Part shown: positions 47,572 to 55,627 of the stretch, one piece after another
Position numbering within the stretch: position 1 is the first letter of the stretch
Layout: every line of letters begins with the position of its first letter
Source: Diaminobutyricibacter sp. McL0608
Lineage (GTDB): Bacteria > Actinomycetota > Actinomycetes > Actinomycetales > Microbacteriaceae
Assembly: GCF_039613825.1 (NCBI RefSeq)
Contig: NZ_CP154826.1
Coordinates: 3,534,001 to 3,598,000, forward strand
Reading direction: 5' to 3'
DNA: 64,000 nucleotides
Translations under genes and position numbers: made by a program
Notes under the pieces: generated by a model
Databases searched by the model: none
What the model saw: the letters and a program-made list of their open reading frames with translations, nothing else
What the model was told of the DNA's origin: nothing

Positions 47572-48237
47572 CTATTCGCGCGGCCACGCTCCGACGAAAC
47601 GGTTGAACAGCTGGGCGAAGGTGTGGGCTTCGTCCGGGGTGAAGCTCGCCAGAGCATCCTCGACCGCGGACCGTCGCGCGGACCGCACCTCCACGATCTG
47701 GGCCTTGCCGGCCGCCGTGAGCTCGATGATGCTGCGACGCGCATCCGCCGGGTCGGCCGTGCGTCGCACGAGGCCGGCATCGGATGCTTCCTGCACCAGC
47801 CGGCTCGCCCGCGGCTGGTCGACGCCGATCGCTTCGCCGATCATGCTGATGGTGAGGGCCCGGCCGTCGCGTTCGGCCGCCTCGAGCGCGTCGAGCATCC
47901 GGAACCGTGCGGCACGGCCGAGGGATCGGTCGTGCCGGCCGCGGTGCTCGTGGGCGGGGCCGCCCATGCCGAAGCCGGGTCCGCGTGGGCCGCCGCCGTG
48001 ATGGTGCGAGACCGGCCAGGGTCCGCCGCCGGGCCAGGGACCGGACGGTGGCCACTGTCCGCCGGGCCAGGTTGTGGGCGCTCCGTCGGCGCCGTGCTCG
48101 GCCGCCCACTCGGCGCGCTTCTGCAGGTGCATGCGCGCGTGGTCACGTCGGATGGCCACCAGGGCCGCCTCGATCAACGCGACATCTTCTGCGCGAAGCT
48201 GGGAGTTTTCGTCTGACGCTTGACCACCGGATTCCAT
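47572..48237 (-). CDS. MarR-family regulator with Gly/Pro/His-rich insert
   Basis: A 221-residue regulator; ATG 48237 is chosen because the longer ORF would cross the operator. The N-terminal helix (LRAEDVALIEAALVAIRRDH) is separated from the winged helix by a low-complexity insert (about residues 48-100) rich in Gly, Pro, Trp and His, including VSHHHGGG and HEHRGRHDR. The DNA-binding part is typical: ISMIGEAIGVDQPRASRLVQ, then the wing RRTADPADARRS. The insert suggests metal binding. It is divergent from a second MarR-like gene with a longer His-rich insert, across a 58-base spacer holding a twin palindrome. Confidence 0.87.
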   Translation of the reverse strand: MESGGQASDENSQLRAEDVALIEAALVAIRRDHARMHLQKRAEWAAEHGADGAPTTWPGGQWPPSGPWPGGGPWPVSHHHGGGPRGPGFGMGGPAHEHRGRHDRSLGRAARFRMLDALEAAERDGRALTISMIGEAIGVDQPRASRLVQEASDAGLVRRTADPADARRSIIELTAAGKAQIVEVRSARRSAVEDALASFTPDEAHTFAQLFNRFVGAWPRE

Positions 48238-48240
48238 GTA

Positions 48241-48270
48241 TGTAACTATACATTTGCTTGTAATAGTACA
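48241..48270. promoter_or_regulatory. Twin TGTANNNNTACA operator between divergent MarR genes
   Basis: TGTAACTATACA (48241-48252) and TGTAATAGTACA (48259-48270) are two palindromic boxes 18 bases apart. They fill the spacer and begin three bases upstream of the leftward gene's start codon. The A/T-rich spacer contrasts with the genes. Confidence 0.75.
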
Positions 48271-48295
48271 TGCAATAGGAAAGGACTGTTCAGCC

Positions 48296-49252
48296 ATGAA
48301 CACCAACGAAACTTCACCAAGACCGCCGGGCTACTGGTTCGGCGTCATCGAATACCGGTTGCGCGAGAAGATGCGCGGCGCCTTCACGGAGCTCGACCTC
48401 TCGCGCGGCGAGTGGCGGATCCTGCACACCCTCACCGACGGACCCCAGTCGGTCGACGACGTCGAGTCGGCACTACCGCCCGGCGAGCGCCACCGCCGCA
48501 TGGGCGCGCGGTTCGGCCGCACCGGCCGCGGATTCGGCCCCGGGTATGGACCCGGCTTCGGGCCGGCCTTCGGCTACGGTCCGTGGTTCGCACGCGGGTT
48601 CGGCCCCGGATTCGGTCCGTGGCGCGCGTTCGCCGAAGAGCATGCGGATGCTCACACCCGGGCCGCAGAGACCGGCGAGCATCCCGCGCAGCCGCAGGCG
48701 CAGGCGCAGGGCGAGCATCCGGAGCACGCCGGCCACGAACATCCGGCTCACCCCGGCCACGAGCACCACGACCACCCCGGTCACGGCGCTTTCCCCGGTC
48801 ACGGAGACCACCACGGCCACCACGGGGATTTCGGCTACGACCACCACCGCCCCGGCTACGGTCACCGTGACCACGCCGCTGAGGGTGGGGAGAAGGGCGT
48901 CCGCGGCGAGCGCCGCCGTCCACGGAGCGTCGCCGAGGTCCTCGTGTCCTTCACCGAGCGTGGCTGGGTCGTCCTCGCCGACGGCGCCGCGACTCTCACG
49001 GATGCCGGCCGCGCCACGCACGACGAGGCCGAATCGCGCGTGAAGGAGCTGCGCGCATCCGTCTCCGACGGCATCGACGACGCGGACTACCAGACGACGA
49101 TGGCCACCCTCGAGAAGATGGCGCGAAACCTCGGCTGGACCGACGACGCCGAGGCTGACACCGACGGCGACGCATCCAACACCGACGCCGGCGAAGCACC
49201 GACCGACGGCGCACCCGGACCGGACGCGACCGACCCCCAGAAGGACGCATAA
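48296..49252 (+). CDS. MarR-like winged-helix protein with long His/Gly/Pro-rich insert
   Basis: A 318-residue protein from ATG 48296, with AGGAAAGGA upstream. The N-terminal part reads YWFGVIEYRLREKMRGAF and GEWRILHTLTDGPQSVDDV, the first MarR helices. A roughly 135-residue insert (about 63-198) then has repeated FGPGYGPGFGP and HEHPAHPGHEHHDHPGHG segments. The winged helix resumes at RSVAEVLVSFTERGWVVLADGAATLTDAG. The C-terminal helix ends MARNLGW and is followed by an acidic Asp/Ala/Thr-rich tail. So the insert splits the DNA-binding domain itself. Dozens of histidines suggest Ni, Zn, Co or Cu binding. The partner and target are probably the divergent MarR gene and its operator. Confidence 0.85.
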   Translation: MNTNETSPRPPGYWFGVIEYRLREKMRGAFTELDLSRGEWRILHTLTDGPQSVDDVESALPPGERHRRMGARFGRTGRGFGPGYGPGFGPAFGYGPWFARGFGPGFGPWRAFAEEHADAHTRAAETGEHPAQPQAQAQGEHPEHAGHEHPAHPGHEHHDHPGHGAFPGHGDHHGHHGDFGYDHHRPGYGHRDHAAEGGEKGVRGERRRPRSVAEVLVSFTERGWVVLADGAATLTDAGRATHDEAESRVKELRASVSDGIDDADYQTTMATLEKMARNLGWTDDAEADTDGDASNTDAGEAPTDGAPGPDATDPQKDA

Positions 49253-49331
49253 CTCGAACGGCACACTCGGGTCGCGAACCGAGTGCGCCGGTTCGTATCG
49301 GCGTTCCAGTTGTATCGGCCAGAATGGGCAG

Positions 49332-49877
49332 ATGGCCGACACGATCGAAGAGGTAGTCCTGGTCGACGACGCGGGAACAGCCATCGGCGTGGCCGACAAG
49401 GCGACCGTGCACGGCACGGACACCCTTCTGCACCTCGCATTCTCATGCCATGTGTTCGACGGCGAGGGGCGCATCCTCGTCACCCGGCGCGCGCTCGCCA
49501 AACGCACCTGGCCCGGAGTATGGACGAACTCGTTCTGCGGCCACCCCGCCCCCGGCGAACCAATGGAAACGGCGATCGCACGTCGCGCCGCCGACGAGCT
49601 CGGCATCACGCTGGACAACCTGACGGTCGCACTTCCCGACTTCCGCTACCGGGCTGTGGATGCGGCCGGGGTTGTGGAGAACGAGATCTGCCCGGTGTTC
49701 ACCGCGACCACGGCGGATCCTCTCGCTCCCTCCCCCGAGGAAGTCATGGAATGGCAGTGGGTGGAGGCGCGCACGCTGATTTCGGCCGTAGAAGCCACTC
49801 CGTGGGCGTTCAGCCCGTGGTTGACCCTCCAATTGCCGCAACTGTATGCGGGCGAGATCGAGTCGGATCAGCTCTGA
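49332..49877 (+). CDS. idi: Isopentenyl-diphosphate delta-isomerase, type I
   Basis: A 181-residue enzyme interconverting isopentenyl and dimethylallyl diphosphate, the entry to carotenoid, menaquinone and polyprenol synthesis. TNSFCGHP carries catalytic Cys69, and ENEICPVF carries the essential Glu. HLAFSCHVFD and TRRALAKRTWPGVWTNS fit the Nudix-related fold, and metal ligands are the conserved His residues. Length equals E. coli Idi (182). No isoprenoid genes are adjacent. Confidence 0.94.
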   Translation: MADTIEEVVLVDDAGTAIGVADKATVHGTDTLLHLAFSCHVFDGEGRILVTRRALAKRTWPGVWTNSFCGHPAPGEPMETAIARRAADELGITLDNLTVALPDFRYRAVDAAGVVENEICPVFTATTADPLAPSPEEVMEWQWVEARTLISAVEATPWAFSPWLTLQLPQLYAGEIESDQL

Positions 49878-49962
49878 AACGGATTCATCCACCTGTGGAC
49901 AACGTCGGTGGATAAACCTGGCAGCATATTCCGTACCCCGCATATGGGGGACACGAATCCAG

Positions 49963-50481
49963 CTACCCGCGGACTGCGTCCATGTGCTGCTCGAGCCACC
50001 ACGTAGCGCCCTCGTCGCTCGACACCCAGCCGTCCCACGCGAACGAGTCACTCGTGACCGCGCTGAAGTTCCAGCGGATCGGCCGCCCGTCCGTCTGTGT
50101 CCCGTCCTGGCGGATCCCATCGCGATGACCAGACGCCACCAGCGTGCAGAAGTCCCCTGAGGCCGTACCGAACCAGCTCACGCGCCACACCCCGAGCTGC
50201 GCGTCGTACACGCGCACCGTGGTCCCGAGGGCCGCGCGCGCATCCGGGTCGTCCGCATCCGGCCGCACCAGCACATCCTGAACCGCGCGTCCGTCGAGGA
50301 CGTACGCGAACGTCCACTCGAGCGGCGTCACCGACCACGCGCCGGTCCGCTCGTCGAGTAGGCGGTTCGTCACCCGCCAGGTTCCGACGAGCTGCCCGAA
50401 CAACTGCATGCGATCCGGATGCGCGGACTGGGGCCCGGACGCGACAAGGTCTCGTGCGAAAGAATCAAGCGCTTCGGTCAC
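49963..50481 (-). CDS. Lipocalin-like / DUF1579-like hypothetical protein
   Basis: A 172-residue soluble protein. LVGTWRVTNRLLD, EWTFAYVLDGRAVQDVLV, TVRVYDAQLGVWRVSWFG and DGRPIRWNFSAVTSDSF alternate strands with conserved Trp and Arg, like the ten-stranded beta-barrel of DUF1579/THAP4-type proteins. The C-terminus WWLEQHMDAVRG is also typical. No catalytic motif was seen; ligand binding is likely. It lies 27 bases downstream of dcd in the same direction, possibly co-transcribed. Confidence 0.7.
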   Translation of the reverse strand: MTEALDSFARDLVASGPQSAHPDRMQLFGQLVGTWRVTNRLLDERTGAWSVTPLEWTFAYVLDGRAVQDVLVRPDADDPDARAALGTTVRVYDAQLGVWRVSWFGTASGDFCTLVASGHRDGIRQDGTQTDGRPIRWNFSAVTSDSFAWDGWVSSDEGATWWLEQHMDAVRG

Positions 50482-50508
50482 TCGTCTGCCCTCCCAGGCG
50501 GTGGCGGT

Positions 50509-51114
50509 TCAGTTGCCGGGGCGGCCCGCTTCAGTCGAGCCGACATCGGTGCGGTGGAAATTCAGGAACGACCGCGAGGCGGTCGGGCCCCGCTGACCCT
50601 GGTAGCGCGAGCTGTATTCGCTCGACCCGTACGGCTTCTCGGCCGCCGAAGACAGGCGGAAGAAGCACATCTGCCCGATCTTCATTCCCGGCCACAGCTT
50701 GATCGGAAGCGTCGCCACATTGCTCAGCTCCAGTGTGACGTGACCCGAGAAACCGGGGTCGATGAAGCCCGCCGTCGAGTGCGTGAGCAGACCGAGGCGT
50801 CCGAGCGAGCTCTTGCCTTCGAGGCGTGCCGCCACGTCATCCGGAAGCGAGACCAGCTCGAACGTCGAACCGAGCACGAACTCGCCCGGGTGCAGGATGA
50901 ACGGCTGCTCCGGGTCGACCTCGACCAGGTGCGTGAGGTCAGGCTGATCCTCTGCCGGGTCGATGAACGGGTACTTGTGGTTGTCGAAGAGGCGGAAGAA
51001 CCGGTCGAGCCGAACGTCGATGCTCGACGGCTGGATCATCCCCTCTTCATACGGCTCGAGAGAGATGCGCCCGGCACCGAGCTCGGCCTTGATGTCGCGA
51101 TCTGAGAGAAGCAC
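50509..51114 (-). CDS. dcd: dCTP deaminase
   Basis: A 201-residue trimeric enzyme that deaminates dCTP to dUTP, or in some actinobacteria yields dUMP directly (bifunctional). [12 protein letters not shown] at the N-terminus, [36 protein letters not shown] and VTLELSN (with the catalytic Glu) are diagnostic. The C-terminal [11 protein letters not shown] region closes the active site. Length suits the family. Mono- and bifunctional forms cannot be told apart here with confidence. Confidence 0.95.
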   Translation of the reverse strand: MLLSDRDIKAELGAGRISLEPYEEGMIQPSSIDVRLDRFFRLFDNHKYPFIDPAEDQPDLTHLVEVDPEQPFILHPGEFVLGSTFELVSLPDDVAARLEGKSSLGRLGLLTHSTAGFIDPGFSGHVTLELSNVATLPIKLWPGMKIGQMCFFRLSSAAEKPYGSSEYSSRYQGQRGPTASRSFLNFHRTDVGSTEAGRPGN

Positions 51115-51195
51115 GTTCGTAGCCTACTGGGCGCAAATCCGGTCGCTGTGAGGATGCCCATGAATCGCAGAACAGGTGCCGGTCAGAGGGAGAAT

Positions 51196-52107
51196 ATGGA
51201 TGAGCGACGTCGAGTTCCACCCGACGCCATGGAGTTGAGTCTCATGGTTGTGTTCTATATCGTCCTCACGATCGTCATCGTTGTGGTGATCATCCTGCTG
51301 GCCGCGTCGATCCGTGTCGTCAAGCAGTACGAGCGCGGTGTGGTGCTGCGGTTCGGCAGGCTGAGCGGAGTGCGCGAGCCCGGGCTGCGGTTCATCATCC
51401 CGTTCGTCGACGTGATGCATAGGGTGTCGCTGCGCATCGTGACGCTGCCCATCCAGTCGCAGGGCATCATCACCCGCGACAACGTGAGCGTCGGAGTGTC
51501 GGCTGTCGCCTACTACCGCGTCGTCGACCCGGTCAAGTCGGTGATCGGCGTGGAGAACGTGTTCGCCGCGATCGAGCAGATCGCGCAGACCACGCTGCGC
51601 AAAGTGGTCGGCCAGCACAGCCTCGACGAGACGCTTGCCGAGACCGATGCGCTGAACCTGAACATCCGCCGGATCCTCGACCTGCTCACGCTCGACTGGG
51701 GCGTCGAGGTGACGCTCGTCGAACTCAAGGACATCCTGCTGCCGGAATCGATGAAACGCGCGATGGCGAAGCAGGCCGAAGCCGAGCGCGAGAAGCGCGG
51801 CAAGATCATCGCCGCCGAAGGAGAGTCACTGGCTGCCGCGAAGCTCGGCGATGCGTCGGACATCATGATGGAGCATCCGCTCGCCCTGCAGTTGCGCAAC
51901 CTGCAGACCCTCGTCGAGATCGGCGTCGACAAGAACACGCTCGTCGTGTTCCCCGCGCCGCTCATGTCGACGATCGGCGAGCTCGGGAACTTCCTGGCCC
52001 GAGAGAACTCGGCCAGCGAGCTGCACGGGGGTGGCGGCAAAGACGACGCCACCCCTGCTGCATCGGGGAGGCCGGAGGCGGCACCCCCGCTGACAGACGC
52101 CGCCTGA
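51196..52107 (+). CDS. SPFH/Band-7 domain membrane protein (slipin-like)
   Basis: A 303-residue protein; ATG 51196 follows AGAGGGAGA. One N-terminal membrane helix (about residues 16-38, MVVFYIVLTIVIVVVIILLA) precedes the SPFH domain: VVKQYERGVVLRFGRL, EPGLRFIIPFVDVMHRVSLR and YYRVVDPVKSVIGVENV. Then comes a helix rich in Ala/Glu/Arg (MAKQAEAEREKRGKIIAAEG) for oligomerisation. The C-terminal tail is disordered. Slipins scaffold ordered membrane domains. No NfeD partner is adjacent. Confidence 0.9.
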   Translation: MDERRRVPPDAMELSLMVVFYIVLTIVIVVVIILLAASIRVVKQYERGVVLRFGRLSGVREPGLRFIIPFVDVMHRVSLRIVTLPIQSQGIITRDNVSVGVSAVAYYRVVDPVKSVIGVENVFAAIEQIAQTTLRKVVGQHSLDETLAETDALNLNIRRILDLLTLDWGVEVTLVELKDILLPESMKRAMAKQAEAEREKRGKIIAAEGESLAAAKLGDASDIMMEHPLALQLRNLQTLVEIGVDKNTLVVFPAPLMSTIGELGNFLARENSASELHGGGGKDDATPAASGRPEAAPPLTDAA

Positions 52108-52165
52108 GTGGGCGGTGCCGCCGGGTCGGTGTTCGGGCACCCTGATCCGGCGGCGGTGGGGCGGG

Positions 52166-52909
52166 CTAACCTGGATGCCGCTCCACTTTGACCCAGACGG
52201 GCGGATGCGGGAGTCTGCGTTCACGATAGAGCCGTAAGGCGAAGGGCGCCCAGATGATGATCGCGACGCCCACCCCGACGAGCATCCCGCCGACGGTATC
52301 CGAGATCCAGTGGGCGCCGAGGTAGGTGCGGCTCAGCATCATCAGGACGGTGTAGACCGCACCCGCTATCCACACCCAGGTTCGCAGAAAGATGATTCCG
52401 AGGGTCGTGGCGATGAGCGCCGCGTTGGCACTGTGGCCGGAGGGGAAGGAGCCGAAGTCGGGTGTGACGAGGATCTCCGTCGGTCGCGGGCGCCCCACAA
52501 GATTCTTGATGATCGTGGTGATTGTCACGCTCGCGACCGCAGCGGCCGCGTAGTACAGTGCTCCCCATGGTCGCCGCCAGATCAGCAGCCCGCCGATGAT
52601 CGCGAGTGGCACATAGACGATCGAGCTGATTCCGCCGCCCACCCAGTCGAATACCAGGGCCGGGATCGTCCAAACCGGGGCGCGCGCCTCGACCAGCTCC
52701 CCCATCCACTCGACCTCGAAGCCGAACGGCTTGTCGGCCTCCCGGTAGAAGATCACTGCCGCCAGCAGCACGACGAGAAGGAGGGCTCCCGCACCCGAGA
52801 CGACCCACCACAATCGCGCGATCTTCACCTCACCGGGAGCCGCGCTTTCGACGACGTCCTTGATCGCCTCTTGTGGCGTGTCGCTCGCGCCCGACTGGTC
52901 CCCGCTCAT
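52166..52909 (-). CDS. PAP2-superfamily membrane phosphatase A
   Basis: A 247-residue membrane protein. ATG 52909 overlaps the stop of the upstream PAP2 gene (ATGA). About five or six helices are visible. The three PAP2 boxes are KNLVGRPRP, SFPSGHSANA and SRTYLGAHWISD, all intact, with the catalytic His in the third box. Such enzymes dephosphorylate lipid phosphates: phosphatidate, undecaprenyl diphosphate or phosphatidylglycerophosphate. It is the last gene of the ppk2-PAP2-PAP2 operon. Confidence 0.9.
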   Translation of the reverse strand: MSGDQSGASDTPQEAIKDVVESAAPGEVKIARLWWVVSGAGALLLVVLLAAVIFYREADKPFGFEVEWMGELVEARAPVWTIPALVFDWVGGGISSIVYVPLAIIGGLLIWRRPWGALYYAAAAVASVTITTIIKNLVGRPRPTEILVTPDFGSFPSGHSANAALIATTLGIIFLRTWVWIAGAVYTVLMMLSRTYLGAHWISDTVGGMLVGVGVAIIIWAPFALRLYRERRLPHPPVWVKVERHPG

Positions 52910-53658
52910 CGCGACCGTCCGGCCGGCTCGACCCGCACGGTCCGCCACGTGTCAACGGCGATCGCACCGCCGATCACAATCAGCGAGAGCGACATTGAGG
53001 CGAGCGCGTCGGTCGGCCAGTGATAACCCAGATAGACCCGGCTCGCGGCCGTCGCGATCGCGAGGACGATCGCCACAATGAGCGCGACCACCGTAGACAC
53101 AGGGTTACGGCGACGCGAGAAGACCAGGTACGTGGTGATCACGAGGAAGTCGGTCGCACCCATCACATGCCCCGACGGAAACGACGGGGTGTGATCCACG
53201 CCGATCAGCATCGACGTGATCGGCGGTCGCTGACGGCCGATGACCGGGGCAAGGATCTGAACTGTCACCACGCCGACGATCATGCTTGCGGCGAGGAGCA
53301 ACGGTCGCCAGGCGTGTTTGGCGGCGAAGCCCCACCACACGGTGGTGATGAGGACGATGATCGGCAGGGCGATCGGTCCGAAGACCGTCGCGATGGTCGC
53401 CATTACGACCGTCAGCGTCGGCGAGCGCAGTCCCTCGAGCCACCCCTGCACCGGTCGGTCGATCGCCGAAAGGCCGTCCCCCTCGCGAATCGAATCCAGG
53501 ATGACGAGGAAGGCGACCAAACCGACGACGACGAGAACGCCCGCGATGATGTAGAGGTTGCGCCGAGACGACGCCGGTACCGTTCGGACCTCGACGATGA
53601 ACTTCTCGTGAAAACGACGCATCGTTCCACGCTCGTCGGTAGATGCTGAGGCCATCAT
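52906..53658 (-). CDS. PAP2-superfamily membrane phosphatase B
   Basis: A 250-residue membrane protein starting at ATG 53658 (ATG 53655 is adjacent), overlapping the ppk2 stop. Helices span the whole length after a basic N-terminus. Box one is degenerate-looking but present (IGRQRPP). Box two is SFPSGHVMGATDF and box three SRVYLGYHWPTDALA. It is clearly related to phosphatase A, suggesting an old duplication, but the two differ enough to have separate lipid substrates. Undecaprenyl diphosphate recycling is one possibility. Confidence 0.9.
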   Translation of the reverse strand: MMASASTDERGTMRRFHEKFIVEVRTVPASSRRNLYIIAGVLVVVGLVAFLVILDSIREGDGLSAIDRPVQGWLEGLRSPTLTVVMATIATVFGPIALPIIVLITTVWWGFAAKHAWRPLLLAASMIVGVVTVQILAPVIGRQRPPITSMLIGVDHTPSFPSGHVMGATDFLVITTYLVFSRRRNPVSTVVALIVAIVLAIATAASRVYLGYHWPTDALASMSLSLIVIGGAIAVDTWRTVRVEPAGRSR

Positions 53659-54506
53659 TGACCCGCCTTTGAGTTTCGGTCGAGGTCGGCGGCGCGGTCG
53701 GGAACGTACTTGTACAGCTCAGGGGCGGGGCGTTCATAGTCGTCTGCTGAAGGCCGTTCAGGCAGCTTCAACTTCTTCAGCGCCACCTTCTCGTAGGGGA
53801 TCTGGGTCAGCAGATGACTGATCATGTTGAGGCGGGCCGACTTCTTGTCATCGCTCTCAACCGTCCACCACGGCGCCTCAGGGATGTCCGTCACCTTGAA
53901 CATGTCGTCTTTGGCCCGCGAGTATTCTTCCCACTTCGTGATCGAAAGCAGGTCCGTCTCGGAAAGTTTCCACCTGCGCATCGGGTCTTTGAGTCGAGAC
54001 TTGAACCGCTTCTGTTGCTCGTCGTCGGACACCGAGAACCAATACTTGAACAGCATGACGCCGTCCTCGACCAGCATCCGCTCCAGCGAGGGAACCTGCC
54101 GCATGAAACGGTCGTACTCCTCGGGGGCGCAATAGCCCAGGACATGCTCGACGCCTGCCCGGTTGTACCAGGACCGGTCCATCAACACGATTTCGCCCGC
54201 TGCAGGGAGCCGCGCGATGTAGCGCTGAAAGTACCACTGCCCCTTCTCGCGTTCGCTCGGAACAGGGAGCGCGACGACGCGGGCGGATCGAGGATTGAGC
54301 CGCTGGATGACCCGTTTGATCGCACCGCCCTTGCCCGCGGCATCCCGTCCTTCGAAGATGACGAGGACGCGCGCACCAGTGGCTGCGACCCATCGTTGCA
54401 TGGCCACCAGCTCTGTCTGGAGCTGCTCGAGTTCTGCTTTATACGCAGCCTTCGTCACGCCGCCTGTGTTCTTGGCCCGTTCGAGTACGCTCTGGTCTGC
54501 CGACAT
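53655..54506 (-). CDS. ppk2: Polyphosphate kinase 2 family protein
   Basis: A 283-residue P-loop kinase of PPK2 class I length. These enzymes phosphorylate GDP or ADP from polyphosphate, or the reverse. Walker A is EGRDAAGKGG (about residues 52-61), FQRYIARLPAAGEIVLMDRSWYNRAGVE holds Walker B (split, about 92-119), and KYWFSVSDDEQQKRF and the lid module follow. WTVESDDKKSARLN is the typical C-terminal box. It leads an operon with two PAP2 phosphatases, which is uncommon and could link polyphosphate to lipid phosphate turnover. Confidence 0.92.
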   Translation of the reverse strand: MSADQSVLERAKNTGGVTKAAYKAELEQLQTELVAMQRWVAATGARVLVIFEGRDAAGKGGAIKRVIQRLNPRSARVVALPVPSEREKGQWYFQRYIARLPAAGEIVLMDRSWYNRAGVEHVLGYCAPEEYDRFMRQVPSLERMLVEDGVMLFKYWFSVSDDEQQKRFKSRLKDPMRRWKLSETDLLSITKWEEYSRAKDDMFKVTDIPEAPWWTVESDDKKSARLNMISHLLTQIPYEKVALKKLKLPERPSADDYERPAPELYKYVPDRAADLDRNSKAGQ

Positions 54507-54589
54507 TTCTCAACCGTATGCGGGTAACGCATTCGCGCCGGAGGGGTTGACAAAGCGCCCCGTGCATGGCTGGCGCGTCCGGTCGGCAC

Positions 54590-54865
54590 TCAGAGAGAGC
54601 CGAAGCTGTCGTCCTCGATGTTCGAGTCGGATTCCACGGTCGCGGCGTTTTCGGAGGCGCCTTCGCCTCCGACGTCGATCTGCGTCCAGACCACGGGCAT
54701 CCCTGGCGAGAACAGAATGTCGACGCCCGGACCGGAACGCAACGGTGGGATGTTGACGTAATCCCCGCCGGCCTGCACGGCGGCCTTGATCTTCTCGCGC
54801 AGCTCGGTGACGGGGTCGGGGAGGAAGTAGTCCTTTCCGTCGACGGTGAGCCTGTTAACAATCAC
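54590..54865 (-). CDS. Small hypothetical protein, start of a lineage-specific trio
   Basis: A 91-residue acidic protein from GTG 54865; the longer ORF upstream overlaps the next gene and lacks a suitable start. IVNRLTVDGKDYFLPDPV and ELREKIKAAVQAGGDYVNIP look like a beta-alpha-beta unit, and the C-terminal 30 residues are acidic and disordered (ESDSNIEDDSFG). No known domain was recognised. It lies 19 bases downstream of two paralogous genes, so all three are probably one transcript. Confidence 0.65.
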   Translation of the reverse strand: MIVNRLTVDGKDYFLPDPVTELREKIKAAVQAGGDYVNIPPLRSGPGVDILFSPGMPVVWTQIDVGGEGASENAATVESDSNIEDDSFGSL

Positions 54866-54884
54866 GATTCGTCCGTTCCCTCGT

Positions 54885-55217
54885 TCACTCGTCGTCCCGC
54901 GAAGCCGACTGTACGCTCTCCACCGGTTCGTCGACGATGCGCAGGCCCGTGACACTGTTCGCGGCCTTCAACAATGCTTCCACCCAAGACCTGTTTATCG
55001 GGCCGCGTCTGCCAGCCTGGTAGGTGAACCGCAGCGGGATGGTCGGGCTGATCCAGATGGCGTTCGATCCGCTGCCCTTCTCACGCTCCACATCCCACGA
55101 GAACACGAAGGGCTCTCCGCGCCGAAGCTTGGCGACGATCGCCAGCTGCAGGTGCGCCAGGACTCGATCGTCGAATTCATCCGTCGACGTCGACCCGCCG
55201 TAGTACAGAGTTCCCAT
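54885..55217 (-). CDS. DUF7882-like small protein, paralogue 1
   Basis: A 110-residue protein from ATG 55217, which overlaps the upstream paralogue's stop (TGATG). MGTLYYGGS opens the fold, DDRVLAHLQLAIVAKLRRGE is an amphipathic helix, FVFSWDVE, AIWISPTIPLRFTY, and NRSWVEALLKAANSVTGLR follow. Many such proteins in Microbacteriaceae have been annotated ATP-dependent DNA ligase, but no ligase motif (KxDG) is present. The DUF7882 number is from memory. Function is unknown. Confidence 0.78.
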   Translation of the reverse strand: MGTLYYGGSTSTDEFDDRVLAHLQLAIVAKLRRGEPFVFSWDVEREKGSGSNAIWISPTIPLRFTYQAGRRGPINRSWVEALLKAANSVTGLRIVDEPVESVQSASRDDE

Positions 55218-55522
55218 CAGTCGGCTGCCGGTTCCGGGACGGCGCGAAGCCCACCGGTGCTGTTCGCGGAGTCCATCAGGGCTTCGCTCCACGCCCGGTT
55301 CAGTACCGGTCGTTTACTGCCCACGTATTTGAAGTGCAGAGGGATGGACGGATTGATCCACACCGCTGTGTGTCCGCTGTCATAGGGTCCCTCACTGTCC
55401 CAGGAAAGGAGGAACTGCTCGTTTCGGCGCAGTTTGGTGGTGATCACCAGCTGAAGGTGAGCCAGCAGGCGATCGTCGATCTCGAGAGTTGCGCCGGGCG
55501 AACCGTACACAAGACTGCCCAT
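55217..55522 (-). CDS. DUF7882-like small protein, paralogue 2
   Basis: A 101-residue paralogue of the preceding protein, with roughly half of residues identical by eye: MGSLVYGSP, DDRLLAHLQLVITTKLRRNE, FLLSWDSE, AVWINPSIPLHFKY, NRAWSEALMDSANSTGGLR. AGGGAG precedes ATG 55522. Tandem copies suggest hetero-oligomers or a recent family expansion. No signal peptide, membrane segment or catalytic motif is visible. Confidence 0.8.
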   Translation of the reverse strand: MGSLVYGSPGATLEIDDRLLAHLQLVITTKLRRNEQFLLSWDSEGPYDSGHTAVWINPSIPLHFKYVGSKRPVLNRAWSEALMDSANSTGGLRAVPEPAAD

Positions 55523-55627
55523 TTCATGGCTCCCTTCATTGCCGGCTCATCGTGAGGCTGAGGCGGCCTGGAGCCACCGTGGCGGATTGATCATATTCGA
55601 CTGACAGACTCGCCTCCGCGTTTCCGT

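Noticed and set aside
49894-49915. Two DnaA-box-like words (TGTGGACAA and GGTGGATAA)
   Set aside because: Only two boxes occur, with no AT-rich unwinding region and no dnaA/dnaN/gyrase genes nearby, so not an origin. The words also form a small hairpin after idi.
54885-55522. ATP-dependent DNA ligase annotation for the small paralogues
   Set aside because: No KxDG nucleotidyltransferase motif and only about 100 residues each.
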